Below, one piece after another: positions 45,801 to 60,800 of a stretch of DNA of 64,000 nucleotides; positions within the stretch are counted from its first letter, which is position 1; every line of letters starts with the position of its first letter. The notes beneath the pieces were generated by a model. That model was not told where the DNA came from. It ran no database searches and saw only the letters and a program-made list of their open reading frames with translations. The DNA lies in assembly GCF_902459465.1 (NCBI RefSeq), contig NC_047063.1:8245343-8309342 (forward strand), written 5' to 3'. The position numbers and the translations under genes were made by a program. The DNA comes from Asterias rubens. Lineage: Eukaryota > Echinodermata > Asteroidea > Forcipulatida > Asteriidae.

Positions 45801-48800
45801 CATCTAAATGACAGTTTTTGATGAAAACTATTTTGATCATTATTGCTTTTTGTTTGTTTGATGAGACTGTTTATCTTTATGGGTTGATATTAATACTTAA
45901 TGTTTGCCGTGCCGTGTTTATAAAAAAGATCCAAGTCCATGAACAACTTGCCAATTTGAGCACATCATGATGTTTTTATCCACTACTCAAACCAATTTGT
46001 ATTGTACTCATCCACTTAAAATTCACTTCCACTGAAATTTACTTTTAAAAATAATTAGCATTTGAATACGGTTACAGAATGTGAATAATCAGGATAATTG
46101 GTGTGTGATGTTTTGTTTTTTTACTTTGAGAGATTTGTTTTTGAGGTGGCATGATATAATTCTTCCTACTTTAATCTGATTTCTGGTTTGTTACACCCTA
46201 AAAATAAATCCAGCCAAAACTTTTCTTAAAAAGCAAGACAAGTCTGTAAAAGCCTGGACCTTGTGTAGCTAAGCCCTTAAACTTAATGAAATTGTCTAAT
46301 AATATGGTCTAGTGGAAAGGGTTAAAGACTTACAGCATATTCATATTAGATCTGCCTTTGCTTCAACCAAGAGTAGACATACGTACCATGCAAAAAAATA
46401 GGCTTGTTGTGACATCAAGAGTTTGGCATTTTTGTTGTTTTGTATTTTTTTTTCCCATATCACATTCACAGCTCCTAGAAATAGAACTGAATGTTTAAGT
46501 CTTTAAGTCCCCGAATTGAGATTTAAATTAAAAATGTGAAAGAGCTAATAGTTAGTATCAGAAACAAGATCAAAACCACATGAAACTTTGCCTTGATATA
46601 ATAAAGGTTGAACCTTTGAAAGAATAATCCCTAGCTGCAGCATAATCAGCTTCAGACTGGCACCCCTGAACAAATATATTGACAAAAATGAATACTGCAA
46701 ACATAGGGCTACATGTACATAAATAATAATAACAATAGTCGTTTTTTATATAGCGCTTTATACACCATGTCTCAAAGCACTTACACATTATTACCCCTGG
46801 TCACTGGGCCTTAAAGTCACCTGGAATTAGAATTTTTTTTCTTTCAAACATAAGAGTATATGCTTACAAACAATAAAACAATTTTTTTAGTAATTGTTTG
46901 TCACGATTTATATGTTTAAAAAATATATAAAGTTGTTTGGGGGGCTGACTCCGCCTACCCCTTTTGTGACGTCAATCGAGGCAGACTTTGCCTGCAATGC
47001 GTATAGTAAACACACGTGCAAAGTACATGTACGTCCAAGTCGTGAGTTGGTACATTTCAAAAATTGTTTTTCTGCATTCAGCAGCAATACACCTGGTCGG
47101 CATTGCCGGAAAAAAACAATTTTTGTTGTTGTTGAAACGTACAAACTCACTTCTTGGTCCGTACATGTACTTTGCAATTGTGTTTACTCTACGCATTACA
47201 TGCAAAGTCTGCCTCGATTGACGTCATGAACAGTGCCCTCTCGGGTCAGGGTCTACTTTTAAATTTGTAAATAACATAAGAACTGATTTTTTAAAACCTT
47301 AGTTAACTGTTTATTCACATTCCACTCATCAAAACACATATATTAGTGACAAAAGCTGTATTTTGAAAAAATACCACTTCCAGGTGACTTTAAAGCACTC
47401 CTTAAACCATCTCAGCTCCCTGGGGAGTATCAGCCTGTGCCGCCAAATATGTAGCGCACTAAGATAATCAATCACAAGAATCATCTCTGCACTCACAGGT
47501 ACCTATTTACCCCTGTGTGGGGAGAAGCAATTATAGTTAAGTGTCTTGCTCATCAAGGACACAAACGTCACGAATGGGATTCGAACCAACACTCTGCTTT
47601 AACACCAGAGTTCGGTGCTCTTATCCGCTCGGCCACAACACCCCACTGCTACATAGTGCCGTTGGTAGAGCCCCGTCACTTAAATCAGGAGGCAATTGTT
47701 TTTTGTTTAGTCTAAAATTATTCACAAATATTCACTTTGATGGAGTGAGACATGATCACTTGTTCAGAACATGTTGATAGAGGCTGAACAACAAGCAGTT
47801 TGCTGATTTTGCTTCATTTCATAAGCATATATTCCAGTTATTGTCATGGGCTTTATTTATTTATTTGATGTGATTGGAGTGGATTTGCACCATCAAAGCA
47901 TCATTAGAAATGTTACAAATGCAGGGAGATATGTCATCGTATGTCTGAAATACCTTTCTCAAACAAGATTTAAAATAACATGAGTTCAAAGAGCCAGCAG
48001 TTTTTTGTCTCAAATTTTCCTTAACAGTCTTTTGCACACTTCCTTGACAACTACTTGAATAACCAAAACTAAAAACACACTTCTGTGCTCACCTGAGGTA
48101 CATGTCTCTGTTTGTATTTAACAACAGAATCTAATTTTAATAGTTGTGCAGTAAAAACTAACTTACTTCACCCACTTAACGTCAAGAATTGTATTTCCTT
48201 TAAATTCAGAGCATATCTTTGATTTTTATCCATAATAGTTTATCCATAATAGCGCCTTAAACACCCAGAAGGGTGGATACGTGTGCATTACAAGTCTTAT
48301 TGTAATTATTATTATTATTATTAATTGACAGCTCACCAATGCTGATCAATCCACTTATTTTTGTAAATTACTTTACACTTACCTGTGTAAAACACTGAGT
48401 ATTCAGTACTTTTCCGAGTTCTGTGAAAAAAATCCACGGCAATTAACTTGGGTTGGATTTGAACCCACAAGCTTTGCTATTCTAGAGCAGATAAATCAAC
48501 TAGACAACCCAGATTGTCCGAACTAGAGGCAGTTTGAATCTATAGCAGCGGGTCCCACAACAATTTAATAGATGTTAAATTTGCATCAGGGATAATATTT
48601 GGTTTTACCCTTACATAAATGTGTGTTAACACTGTATATACTGTGAATTCTTTCACAGGACTCGGTAAAGTGCTGAGTATACAGTGCTTAACACTTATCG
48701 CTGTATTGAAAGGTATAGCCAAATAATTATCACCGATGCAAATTTAACATCTATTACACTTTCACTCACCATCCACATGCACCGTGTCGTCAACACCAAT

Positions 48801-51800
48801 CACTCCCATCTTTCACACACTCTAACACCTACTAAATATAAAAGATATCCCTAAACCACCCCCCCCCCCTCCCAAAAAAAACATCTTTGTGCTGTGCCTG
48901 GCCTTTACACCACAGTGTGTCAATTTTTGTTAAACAATAAAAAACACACATTGTTAATTGAATGAATCTCATACATGCAAACTCAGCCGACGGAAAGCCG
49001 CACAGTGACCATTATAGCCAGTGACGGCCGTCTTATCTGGCACAAAAGCTCCAAACAGAGACTCGATGATCTTGTGAAAAAACAAGGAAGTGTGAGTAGC
49101 CTCCTCCCAAACCCTCCTCCTCGATCTTCTGTGACCTCTCCATCATGACCTTTACCCTTTGACCTTTTCCTCTGCAGGTTTATGGCAAATTTGAAAATCT
49201 CAACAAACTGTCTCGTCTTTATTAGTAAAGACTTCAGGCCTCGAAATTTGACAAAATCTCATGTGGTTAAAAGGTTGAGTTGACCAAACTCGTCCAACTC
49301 TATTCAGAAACCAATGGATACATGAAACTAAATAACTTACCCTTTTTATAACTGTTCAACCAACAAAATGCACCAGGATGATTGAAGAAGATTCAGAAAG
49401 TCCTTGAATGTACAGGCCTCGAATGAACCCACGGCAACCACAGCAATTGCAGTGGTGCCCTTTGCTTTTGCTGCGAGACCCTTCAAGTTCCAATATGAAT
49501 TTACATTTTCCTCATAGAAGTGCCCCTTACCGGATGAAACTTGCTGTGCCCCTTCATTAAGGAAATTCAAGCCCTGAGACTTCCTATGATTGTGGTATTT
49601 TCTATGAAAGCAACATTACCTTTTTTAAAAGATACAGGCCTGCAATTACAACTCTGAGATGGCAAGGCCGTGTACATTTTGCAAGTGCACTTCCACTGAA
49701 AAAATCTATGGGGAATGTTTGAAGGGGCACATAGGCCAAGACTAGGGGCAACTGAGGCTGTGGTCTCTATGTCTTCCCTGTGATGAAGACATTAAAGATA
49801 TTACAGTTTACAATGCCCACTGCCAATTTCCTTTAAAAAACAATATGCTTGCATTGTCTTTTTCTCTTAAGTATCCCAAATTCTAAGTTTTGAGCTACAC
49901 AGATATTCACTTAAGTGCATGTATTACAGACAAAGGCCGGATCCAAATTGGTGACTACAGCTTTGGCTACAGCTGTTGCTAAAGGTGTTGCTAATGATGT
50001 CCTATAGTTCAACGCATGATGACACGGCTATCCAGTCATAGCTGTAGCCACTAATTCGGGCACAGCAAAATTTCATGAGGCAATTAATTAATTCATAAAT
50101 AAAAACACAACTGAAAAGTATTGGCTTTTTACGCATGGGTCATTAGTGGTCTGACTGACCTCACCGATTGACCTGATGACCCTATATGTCACATGATCAT
50201 TCACTGACCAATCAATGAAAATACATGAATACCACATGATCATTCACTGACTAAACAGGTAGTTTGAATGCATGAAATTGCAAGGAATGTTTTTTAGTGC
50301 ATGTTGATCAGATTCATCATTGACAGCTCTACTGTATAAATTTGAGTCTCATTTTAATTATTAAAGGTTTACACATTTTATGACACCTATTGTATTTGAT
50401 TAATTATCTAAAATAATAATAACAAATAAAGTGCAAAACTTTATGCTTTGAATCAATAGACCAATCCACTAGGCTCCGCCCATGGCACACGTGTCAGCAA
50501 GAACACGTGAGCCTCTCCAATGCCATTCTGCACAATTCTGCGGCGCACTCACGCATGTCGGACTCAATTGTCAGATTTTTGGTTGCGCAATGGTTTGTGA
50601 TAGGTCAATACCCAATGGGGCGGAGCTTAATGGATCGGTCTATTTGGGGTTGGAGCTAGAGTGTTTGAAGAAGGGAACTAGAAGGAAATTTTTAAATAGA
50701 AGGTTTCCTCAATTTATGAAAGTGGTGAAAACATATCATGTCTCTAACCTAGTTGTTGCCTAAATGTTCCAATTATATTAAACTTGTGTTGTTTTTAAAA
50801 TGTAAGCTAAGCCATCAGCAATCTAGTACTTTATCCCTCTTAATCTGATCTCTGTCTATTCTAACAGCTACCGTGGCCTCGTACTGCTGTGGAGAAACTC
50901 CTGTCCGACATGTTTGAGGGCAGCGCTGCTCAGTTCATGGCGATCATCGAGACTCTGGCGGACAGTACCCGCCGGACGTTACTTACCAGCCCTGCGGCTC
51001 CGGACACTGAGGACCACATTCTGGACACGTACACGGAACTGTTCTTTGCTGGTCTGGAGATTATTTCAGGTATAGTCAGAAAAAGGTTCTCAAAATTGCA
51101 ATCTGGTGAATTCTGCCTATCGACGATGTCAACACTTCATTTGTGCTAGAACCATAATGCCAACATAACCAAACCTCGTTTCCCAGGGTCGATCGATCTC
51201 GCCGCGCCATTTTTTTTCTCCAGCATGCCTTGCTGGCTCATAACCCCTGGATCCACTCTACGCGCACGCTCAAGTAGGGTAACCCGCAAAAGAGCCCTCT
51301 CATTCTTCTTCGATCTTGTGATGTGTCTAACTGTATGCAGTTTTGGGTGACCATGTAAGAACATGAAGCATTTTAAATGGAACCGGATAAAAATAGTTGC
51401 AATTTCACACGCACGCACTAAGCGTCCTACAAGCGCCATACAAGTGTTTGAAAGTTTTTGACAAGCACTCATGCAAAGTAGTCGCCCTGGTAGCCAATTA
51501 GTGTACTTTGTCAGTACATCCCTACAAGGGGTTAGTGACGAGAGATATCGATACGATGCCCTGTCCATGGTAGCCAGGCTTAATGTACACCACAACAATT
51601 TTTAGAAAAAATATAATAAAACTTTTGTTTGTTGATCGTTTGTTTTCTAGGAGGGGGAGGGCACAACCCACGAGGCCCCCACACAGCCACCGATATCAGC
51701 CTAGGAGGGGTTACACCCGATAAGAAGAGCCTGATGGATCAAGCTGCCCAGTCTAAGGACGGCATACCCATCGGTGCCATCGTCAAGTTTGTCAAATGGG

Positions 51801-54800
51801 CGTATAACTTTGAACAGTGGGAGGTGTACGAGACTCTTGTGGAAATGGTCATTGAATATCTGAAGGTACGTACTATGAAGAGGGCTCTATGATCTTATTG
51901 AATTGAAGTTTTGCCTGAAGTCATTTTAGAAGATTTGTACGGTGAGAAGTGACTCTAAACTGAAGGATCTTCACTAGACGAAACATTAAAAGCAAAGGAA
52001 CCGGCTTGTATCAGAGCCATTACTATGCATAGCCAGGAACCCACAATTAAGAGAACACAAGCAAGGAATTTACAGATGTGGGAGGGAAAACCCAGATAAA
52101 TTTTATAGGGCCCTTAACGAGATTCGAACAGGGGTCCTAGAGGTGGAAGGAGGACAGACCCTGAAAAAATTCAATAATATCTCTCCACTGTGCAAAACCT
52201 CAAATTCCACATGTTACGTATCTCTGTATTTAATTTGAACGCAGGGTCAGAATGATCAGCACTACACCGCTGAGATGAAGAGTCTTGAGATCCTACAAGC
52301 CATGGATCCTCTCAACCCAGCCAGGAAGTCTAAGAAACCTTATTCACATGCTGAAGATAGTAGCATTGCTGACGGGCCATCACAACCACTACCACGCTCA
52401 CAGAGTAAGTAGAGTCACAGCTTAATCTCAATAAGTAACAAAAATAGTATTAGCTGGTTCTTAAAAACTTATTTTAACATAACTTTGTATGAGAGATCGC
52501 CTAACATCACAGACGGCCACTTCAAGGTGAGAGCTACACTTAACTGATTTGAGCTGTGGACTTAATTCAACCCACCAGGGGCACATTACCACTTACTCCT
52601 GGGGATGAAACAGGGTTACCCCCCCCCCTTCATAGTCCATGTAAGGATGCAGGCATGGATTTTTATATATATTTTTGTATGCAAGTTCGCCCAAAACAAG
52701 ACTAAAAGCCACTCTAGGTAAAGGAAGAAAACATAGAAATGCAGAAACTCAGTGGAGCTGGAGGTAGGAATTGATATTCTTCTTAAAATATGATACATTA
52801 TAGGATGAAGGGAAACACACACCAGGCAAGGAGTTCCAAAGAGATGCAGTACAAGTGGGTATCATCCACTAGGAAACCTGACTGATAGAGCAGAATGCAA
52901 TACCTTTTTAACCTGTTACAAAGCCTTTGAGAGACTTTGCCAATGTCAGAGCGTCAGGCCGTCAACTGTTTTTTAAATCAAACAAACAATATTGTTTTGA
53001 AACTTGTTGCAATATGTAGGGTTCAAAACCCATAGCCAAATGCTTGTGTCTCATTCTATTGATAAATAAATTGTTGATCTTTTATTTGTTGTTGTTTACA
53101 GCTCCTCAGCAGCGTTCCGCCTTACCACTGAATGATGACATGGTGCAACTGGCAGAGGTGCTCTATTCATGCGCTAAAGACCCAATGGCAGTAAGTCATT
53201 ACTATTATTATTATTATTATTATTATCCTCAGTAAACACAGGTTGAAGAAAAACAACAAAAGCAAAGGAATGCAATTTCTGAGTTCTGTGACTACTACAA
53301 TCATAAACATCACCAGGACATGCCTGTCGTAGTTCCTTTGGCTGTGCAGCTAAGCATGTGTAGTATTTTACTGGTTTAACCAGCACGTTGTGTCCGCACT
53401 AGACTATTTGGCTCAGTGACCAAGTTATACCTAAGTAGAGTGTAGACGGTTGAACTACCCATTGGACTCGGTTAAGTTACCTATGTGAAATTTTCCTGGC
53501 CGCTTTAATACTGGACTTAAAATGGTAAAGTAAATGTAAATTTATTTGCTCATTTAGTTTTATCTACAGGCGTCTCAAAGTGCTCTTTAATTATTTTTGG
53601 GGGAAGACAGGTCTTTGTTGTTTAGTTATGAGACCCATTTGTAAAGATTTTTCTAGGCATGTAACCAAAAATGCATACACCGCTTTATACATTTGATTGT
53701 TTCGTAGGAATCTGTTGATAGAGACATGGTAGCTGACGCAACACTCTTCCTTTGGAATCGTTGCAAGTCCGTCTTCCAGAAGGTTCAGACCGGAGCATCA
53801 GACAGTGTGAAGTACCTTCAGAAGATTGATCAGCCTAATAAAGTGAGTAGACTGAAGAGAAACATTGTTAGTGTCTTTATGGTAATTGACCAAAATATTG
53901 CAGCAGCATCAAAGATGAAGTTGTTGTTTTATTTGTTTTTGTTAACAGTTCGATGGTTTTATTCCTATATAAATGTAGATGTATACAATCAAACTAACAT
54001 GTGAAAATTTAATTTTCTAAAGGTGGTACTGTTTGTAAGTTGTTGCAAAAATCTGGAGCGAATATATGTCCACGCAGGAAGAATAATACCTAATAGAAAT
54101 ACACAATCTCAGATAATAATTTAAAGGCATGAAAACTGATATCTTTTTACAACCACATTACTTCGAAGAGAAATGGTTCTAAAGATGCTTTATACTATTC
54201 GGAAGCTGCTGTAGGTTTCTAAGCGAGAAAACATTTATGTTAAGAGTGGTTACCAAAACGAATACTTGAAATGGAATTGTTTTTTAGCTGTCTTATAATG
54301 CTGAACCTTTCGGTTTGTTTGATTTGTTTAGTGGGTTCACATCCTAAGCATTGTCCACGAGGTGATGTACTGGTGTGGGATTAGCACCATGGACTCTGGA
54401 GTGACGGCTGAGGTTGCCATCCGTCTGGCTCTAGTCCTGGAGAACAACGCTGCTAATGAGCCTGACACAGGTACTGTTTAAAGTTTAAAGGCACTGGACA
54501 CTGTTGGTAATTACTCAAAATAATTGTTAGCATAAAAGCTTACTTGGTGACGAGCAATGGAGAGCTGTTGGTAGTATAAAACATTGTTAGAAACGGCTCC
54601 CTCCGAATTAAAGTAGTTTTTTATAAAGAGATAATTTCTCTCTCATTATAAGACTTCAGGCCTGAAGCCTTTTTTAGGCATCTGAAAGCACAAGTTTGTG
54701 CAACAAGGGTGTTTTTTCCTTCAGTTATTCTCTTGCAACTTCGATGACCAATTGAGTCAAAATTTCCACAGATTTTTATTTATGCATTCGCTGGGATACA

Positions 54801-57800
54801 CTAAGTGAGAATACTGGTCTTTGACAATTACCAAAAGTGTCCGTGCCGTTAAAGAAACTGAAGACATTCTTCTTGACCTCCACCAGAAAATAATGTTGAA
54901 ATCTTGTTAAAGGCAAAGTGTACCCTTGGTTTTTGGAACAGTTCGGTTGTTTTATTCCTGTATAGATGTAGATGTACTAGAATGAGAACTGTATGAGCCT
55001 ATCCCCGTTGCAAATTTAACATCTCTTCTAACCCCTGATGTTTGTTGTTTTGTAGGAAAGTTGAAGATGAAGACAATGAGTGGTGAGACAGGTTCTGGTG
55101 GAAGGCAATCAACAGAGGCTGATAACCAGTCTGTTTCTACCCTCCAGAAAGGTAACATTTAAAGCTTACAAAAAAAGTTTTTTTAAATTTATTAAAAGAA
55201 CAATCAATGTGATTAGTCGCCATTTGCATGAATACGCCACGTGTGTGTAAGGCCTTGACTCCATACTTCATTTGTATTGTATTTAAGCATCTGTTTGAGT
55301 AAATGGTTTGATTTTTGTTACCTTCGATGTTTTCTTAAATATTGCATTTGTAGTGTATTTCTATACCACATGTTCTAGATTTTTTCTCAACTTAGGCTTA
55401 TGTTTTAACTTTGGTTATTGTACATAATTTGAATGTTATTGTTTGCATTTATCACCATGAGCACTTTGATGGATTTGTGCGCTTTATAAAATTTCATTAT
55501 TATTAACATTACTAGTACATCACCTCTAATACAGACCCTGCATTTGCTACCAGTGTTGCAAAGATTCAAATACAAGAATGCAGTACTTACATATAAATCA
55601 TTATCTGACCAAGCTCCAACTTATCTTTGTAACCTTCTCCACACCCGCCAGTCCTTGTTTAATTTAAGAGCCACTTCTGCTGTTGTATTGAATACCCCAT
55701 GATCTAAGACAAATGTGTATCATCATCCACTTATTATTTCTGCAGATGCCACTCCAGTCCCCAAGTCCCCGGCCAAATCACAAGGAGCCAGCGAGGGTGG
55801 GCGTGATACGACGACGGGCCTGGGTCGCACCAGCACGTCTCTCTACACCGCCTCCATCTTGAAGCTGGGCGGCAGGGAGCAACTCTTAGCCGCTCGGGAG
55901 ATACTAGAGCGAGCTCTTCAGGGGATGTCCAACGCCAGGCAGATTGTGGCGCTTACAGATGGGAAGTCTATTGCTGATGTCAGCTGGGTTAAGGTATGGT
56001 TTCTTTAAAGCACACTTCGCATAGTTCATCTTAGATATTGAGGCCCAAATTATAGAGCTGCTTAAACGCAAAAAGTAGCTACGCACTTAAAAAATTTGTG
56101 TCTTGCCAAAATCAGTTGAAAGTTGGAGCAAATTTGAAGTTAAAGGCAGGGTGAACTTTTGGAATTTATTATAAAATCTTACTTGATAAAAAGCACTGAA
56201 GAGCTATTGATATTATAAAACATTGTTATAGAAACCTTCGCCTTTGAAGGAATTTAGTTTCAGAGAAAGAGATAATTTTTCACCCCAAAATTTGAATCTG
56301 AGAAAGGCTTCAGGCATGAAGCCTTTCATTGGCATTTTTTTCCCTGCAACTTTGATAACCAATTTGACCCAATTTTTTTTCTTATAGTTTGTTATTTTAT
56401 GCACATGTTACACTTAAGTGAGGATACTAGTCTTTGACAGTAATACCCTTCTTTCAAAGTACCGTCTTAAAACATGCAATTTTTTTGTTATTTTACAAAC
56501 TTAAAATCTTTTCCTAAATAGGACACCACATCTACAAAGTCTTCAAAAAATACCGGCGTTCTTGACGCGGCCGATAAAGACACAACAACCGAGAAAGCTG
56601 TTGATAATCCAGAGGGGGTTCACAACACGATCATGGATCTCCATCTTGAGTTGCTGTACATGTACCACAGAGTGTGCATCAAACTGGCTAACTCATTAAA
56701 CGGCGGTAGTGTGAAGACCAAGGCGGCGTCCAGCAAAGGACAGAAGAGTAGAGCCACAAGTGAGCCGCAACTGGTATGTATTGAAAGAGAGGGCTAGGAA
56801 ATCAGTTTCCCGGGGTGTCGTGTCTGAGCAGATAAGAGCCCTGAACTCAAGCTCTGGTGTCTTTGTTCAGCAGAGTGTGGGTTTGAGTTCTGGTTATGAC
56901 ATTTGTGTCCCTGAGCTACACACTTTACTATAATTGCCATAACTTCTCTCCACCCCGGGGTAAATGTGTATCTGTGAGGGCAAAGATGGTTCTTGTAATT
57001 AATTTAGCTCAGTAGCGCAAATTTGTTGCACATACTGTATTACTCCCCAGGGAGCTGACATGGTTTAGGATAGAATTAAATGTGATTGTGACACATAGTT
57101 TGATGATTCTAAAATCATCTTTTTTCCTGAACATTTTTTCTCTCTTTGATTTGAACGTTTAGATTCAGCGAGGTGATGGGCACATCGTCCACATCGACAC
57201 CCATGAAGAGCTTCTCTCTAGCTGTGGTAAGAACATGGTCTCTAAAGCTCTGTTCCTCATGCAGAGGGCTTTATCCATGACCAAGTCTGGCACCCCGACT
57301 CAAGCACAGGGAGAATATTTACAGGTTTGTTATTTTTTGTTTTCTTCGTCCACATAATTCAGGTCCAAAATACTGCTTGACAAATTTCTTTGCTAAGCAA
57401 AAATTGATTGGGGCACCAGCCAAAACAATGCAAACTTTGTGATATTTTTGTTTCTGTTAGATAAGTTTTTGTGCTTACGGGCTTTATGAAATTGGGCCCT
57501 GATCTTGGCCTTGGTGCCCCTTTCAAAAGTTTCCTATTGACTCTTCCAATTGAAGTGCCTCTTGCAAAATGAAAATGGTCTTACCCTCTCAAAAATGAAA
57601 TTCCAGGCTTTCCTTCCAAGGGTAAGACCTTGTTACAACTCTTTTATTCTAACCCAATTATTCTTTATCATCAGGACGCTATTAGTCAGGTGACCAAAGC
57701 TCAAGACCAGGAGTTCAAACTGTTCAGTAACAATGCTCCCCAGAAGCAGGGCCAGTCAACCAGTGTCCGTGAGTCAGGCGTCCCACCAGCTCCCTTGCTC

Positions 57801-60800
57801 CTCAGCCGCACAGACACTACCATGGTGTTCAGACCAGGACCTTTCAAACCAAAACAAAAGGTATGTTCAGAACTTCTCTAAGAACGGTTTGGTGTACAGG
57901 TTACTCACCTTCCACCTTAAAGACCCTGGGTCTAATCATGTCGGGGGCACTATGTGGATTGAGTTTTCAGTCCCTGCCTGGCCCAATTTCATGGCTCTGC
58001 TTACCGTAAGCAAGGAATTGGCGCTTATGGAAGCAGAAATTCTGTGCTTACGGCAAGCATATTTCACAGGTAAGCGGGTAATTTTGGCTTCTGCGCATGC
58101 GTACTCAGCGTTACCAGGCATTCTACACTTACAAGGCTAGCGCAGAAATTCAGTGCTTGCACGTAAGTGGGGAATTGTGATCGTAAGCACAGAATTGGAC
58201 TGTTGCTGAGGGTGTTGTTAAGGACGCCTCCTTACTCCACACTTCAGGGCATGATGACCTGAGAATCTAGCAGAGCTGCCAACTCCTGATTCTGTAGAAG
58301 GTTCCCTGAAAATAAACCAAACTTTCCATGTTCCGATGAACAAATTCGAAAACGTCCCTGAAACTTTGGCCCTATCATGTGAATGTAATTCTAAATATCT
58401 CCCTAATTGTTGTACAAAGTCTCCTTTATTGCAAGATGCAAATGTTGGCAGCTCTAGATCTCTTGCCGTAGCTGCAGCCGCCATTTCGGACACAGTCTTA
58501 TATTTCTACTCTATAAATGTTTGATTGTCTTGTGGTTATAATCTAGGTGGCGTGGTACAGGTTGTTTGGCAGACTTGCTAGTGGTAGCAACGTTAAGGTC
58601 AGGTTGAATGACTACTTCTTACCTGGCACTGGTGAAGAGGTAAGACTGTTTTATCTATCAAGTGAGGTTCATGGTGATTTAATCTCTCGGATGAGTTGTA
58701 GTGGTATATAAAAGTAAAAAAACTAAAAGTGTTCAAGGCAAAGCATACCTTCCACGCAGGAAGAATAATCCGTAATTGGTATATACACAATCCGGTCGCT
58801 ATAGTGACCTGTTGATGCATGGTAGAATAAAATATTAAATGAGTACAGTGAATTATTAACGGCAGATACTAGCCTGAACAGGTCCTTACAAATCTACCTT
58901 TGACCTTCAATTAATTTGACACAAAGATTCACAGTCTTTTCACACGTGAATAAAACAATACTACATGATGTACACAACAGTATGCACACTTACGCTGCAT
59001 GTAGACGGTCTGAAGTCCATGCTCACTACATTACCTCGGACCAATCATAACACGAATATGGAAAGCACACATCACAGCACGTTTATCCAATGAAATCATT
59101 GTATCCATTGAAATCATTAGCCCTGTAAGGCCAGTGTCTGATTTTATCCTTGCGGATGAAGACAGGGGACCAGTCTAAGATTCACTGAGAAAAGTTGTAC
59201 TCATTTCATTCATTTATCAAATTACACCTTAATTGGCTTATGATGTGTTGGTATTTTACTTCTAGGTTCCGGCGTACGATTGCGAGCTTCATGTCTCTGG
59301 TCTCCAGACCAATGAGAAATACGTCTTTGCTGTAGCTGCCTACACAGCCAATGGAACCCTGATTGGTGATAGCATCGGAGATACGACTAAGTCTATCCTG
59401 GCATCCCACCCCCTTCCAATACTAATGACATGGGCATTCCTTAGTCAGGTAGGTGCTACTGAGTCATTACAGGTTTTGGATACTTTTTGTACGACACAAA
59501 ACAAAAAAGTCCACAGACTTACATTAAACTTACACGGTTTGAAGATGATGATAGTGGAAAGCTTAAAATATTACTTGCTGTAATTTTTGAGAAATGAGTA
59601 AAACAATTTCACAAAAATAATGTTCATCTCAGTGAGATGAAAATTATTTTAGCATGTTCAACAGAATACACGACTCTCCTGAAAACATTGCTTTGTGATT
59701 TTCACTTTTTGTTGTTGAAAAACTTGTTCAGCTCAGCTGGTGGAGCACCAGCACTTTAAACCGGAGGTCGTTGGTTCAAGTCCCCCTGTAGTCAAATTTT
59801 CGTTGTTCAACCCAAAATCATTTGAAAATTTGCCCAGTCAGTTTCCCTTGTGGTTCCCTTGGAACACTCTTCCAAATCACATCAAGGATGCTCAGACTAT
59901 TCATATTTTCAAGAAACTGCTCAAATAATTTGTCAACAAGTGTATTGTTATTAATTTCATGTAACTGTCTTGAGCACCTTTGAATTTTTATTTTTATTTT
60001 AGTGCTATATAAATGTCTTCTGATTGATATAATCTTTTTTGTTGTTAACAGGCTGCATATCAAGTGGGATGCTACCCTATAGGTCTGACTGCAAGTAGAG
60101 TACTATGGGATCACTTTGTAGCTCCAGTACCACCTCCTGAATCTGATATTGAGCTGAAGACCGCAAGAGAAGACTTCCGTCTTACTCTCAGAAAGTAAGT
60201 CCAACCCTTCCTGATGCTTCGTTTTGAAAGAGCAAGGGCACCAAGGCGTTGTCTCCTTGGTAAAAGGCACCACGGTCAAGTGGTCAGACCACAGGACTTG
60301 CAATAACAAGGTTGTGGGTTCAAATCCTACCAAGCTAACCGCTAATTTCACAATGGCTCGAGTAAGTATTGTTGTCTTAGTTACTGAATCACAGTCCCTT
60401 TATTGGTGCAATTCATAATCATAGACGTTAAACCGATGTTTGTATGAGAGTGATTGGCTGTTACCTGCTTGGTGTTTATAACCCCTTTTGGGAGTTTGCT
60501 GAGTTCCCTTGACGGGAAGATCATCTAAACAAACAAACAACAACTAAACCTGTAAAAGGAAATTGTAAGTTTCTATTACAATGTCTAAAAGTAACCAACA
60601 ATAAACAGCACTTATGAAGCATACAGTTTCTGACAAATAATGCCATTCATGTGGCACCTGTTCCATAAAGACAAGGTCCAGGATTTTAATTGCTTGTTTT
60701 GAAGAAATAATTCTTTCCTAGGTCAGTTGTTATGAAAGCTGTTTGTAAAAAACTAGTTATTATTATTAGATCTATACTATTTAGTTGAAATTATGTTTTT

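Larger units (their letters stand above)
45137..48986 (+). other. Longest gap in the CFAP54 exon series (intron 8)
   Basis: About 3.8 kb between exons 8 and 9. It holds a fragment of the 51195-51590 repeat (45476-45560), a LINE-tail-like TATATAGCGCTTTATACACC segment near 46750, the family D TIR element (46811-47396), a full SINE A (47410-47646) and SINE B pieces (48370-48715). No other exon is recognised. Confidence 0.6.

Noticed and set aside
46908-47229. Overlapping open frames on both strands of about 77-111 codons
   Set aside because: The mirrored peptides come from the palindrome in the family D element; they are not genes.
55535-55705. A host gene exon in CFAP54 intron 16
   Set aside because: The reading is a LINE reverse-transcriptase remnant and ends at an in-frame stop without a donor site.
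60265-60335. Possible tRNA gene on the plus strand
   Set aside because: The box spacing fits, but the 5' and 3' ends do not pair and it sits among SINE-like sequence.
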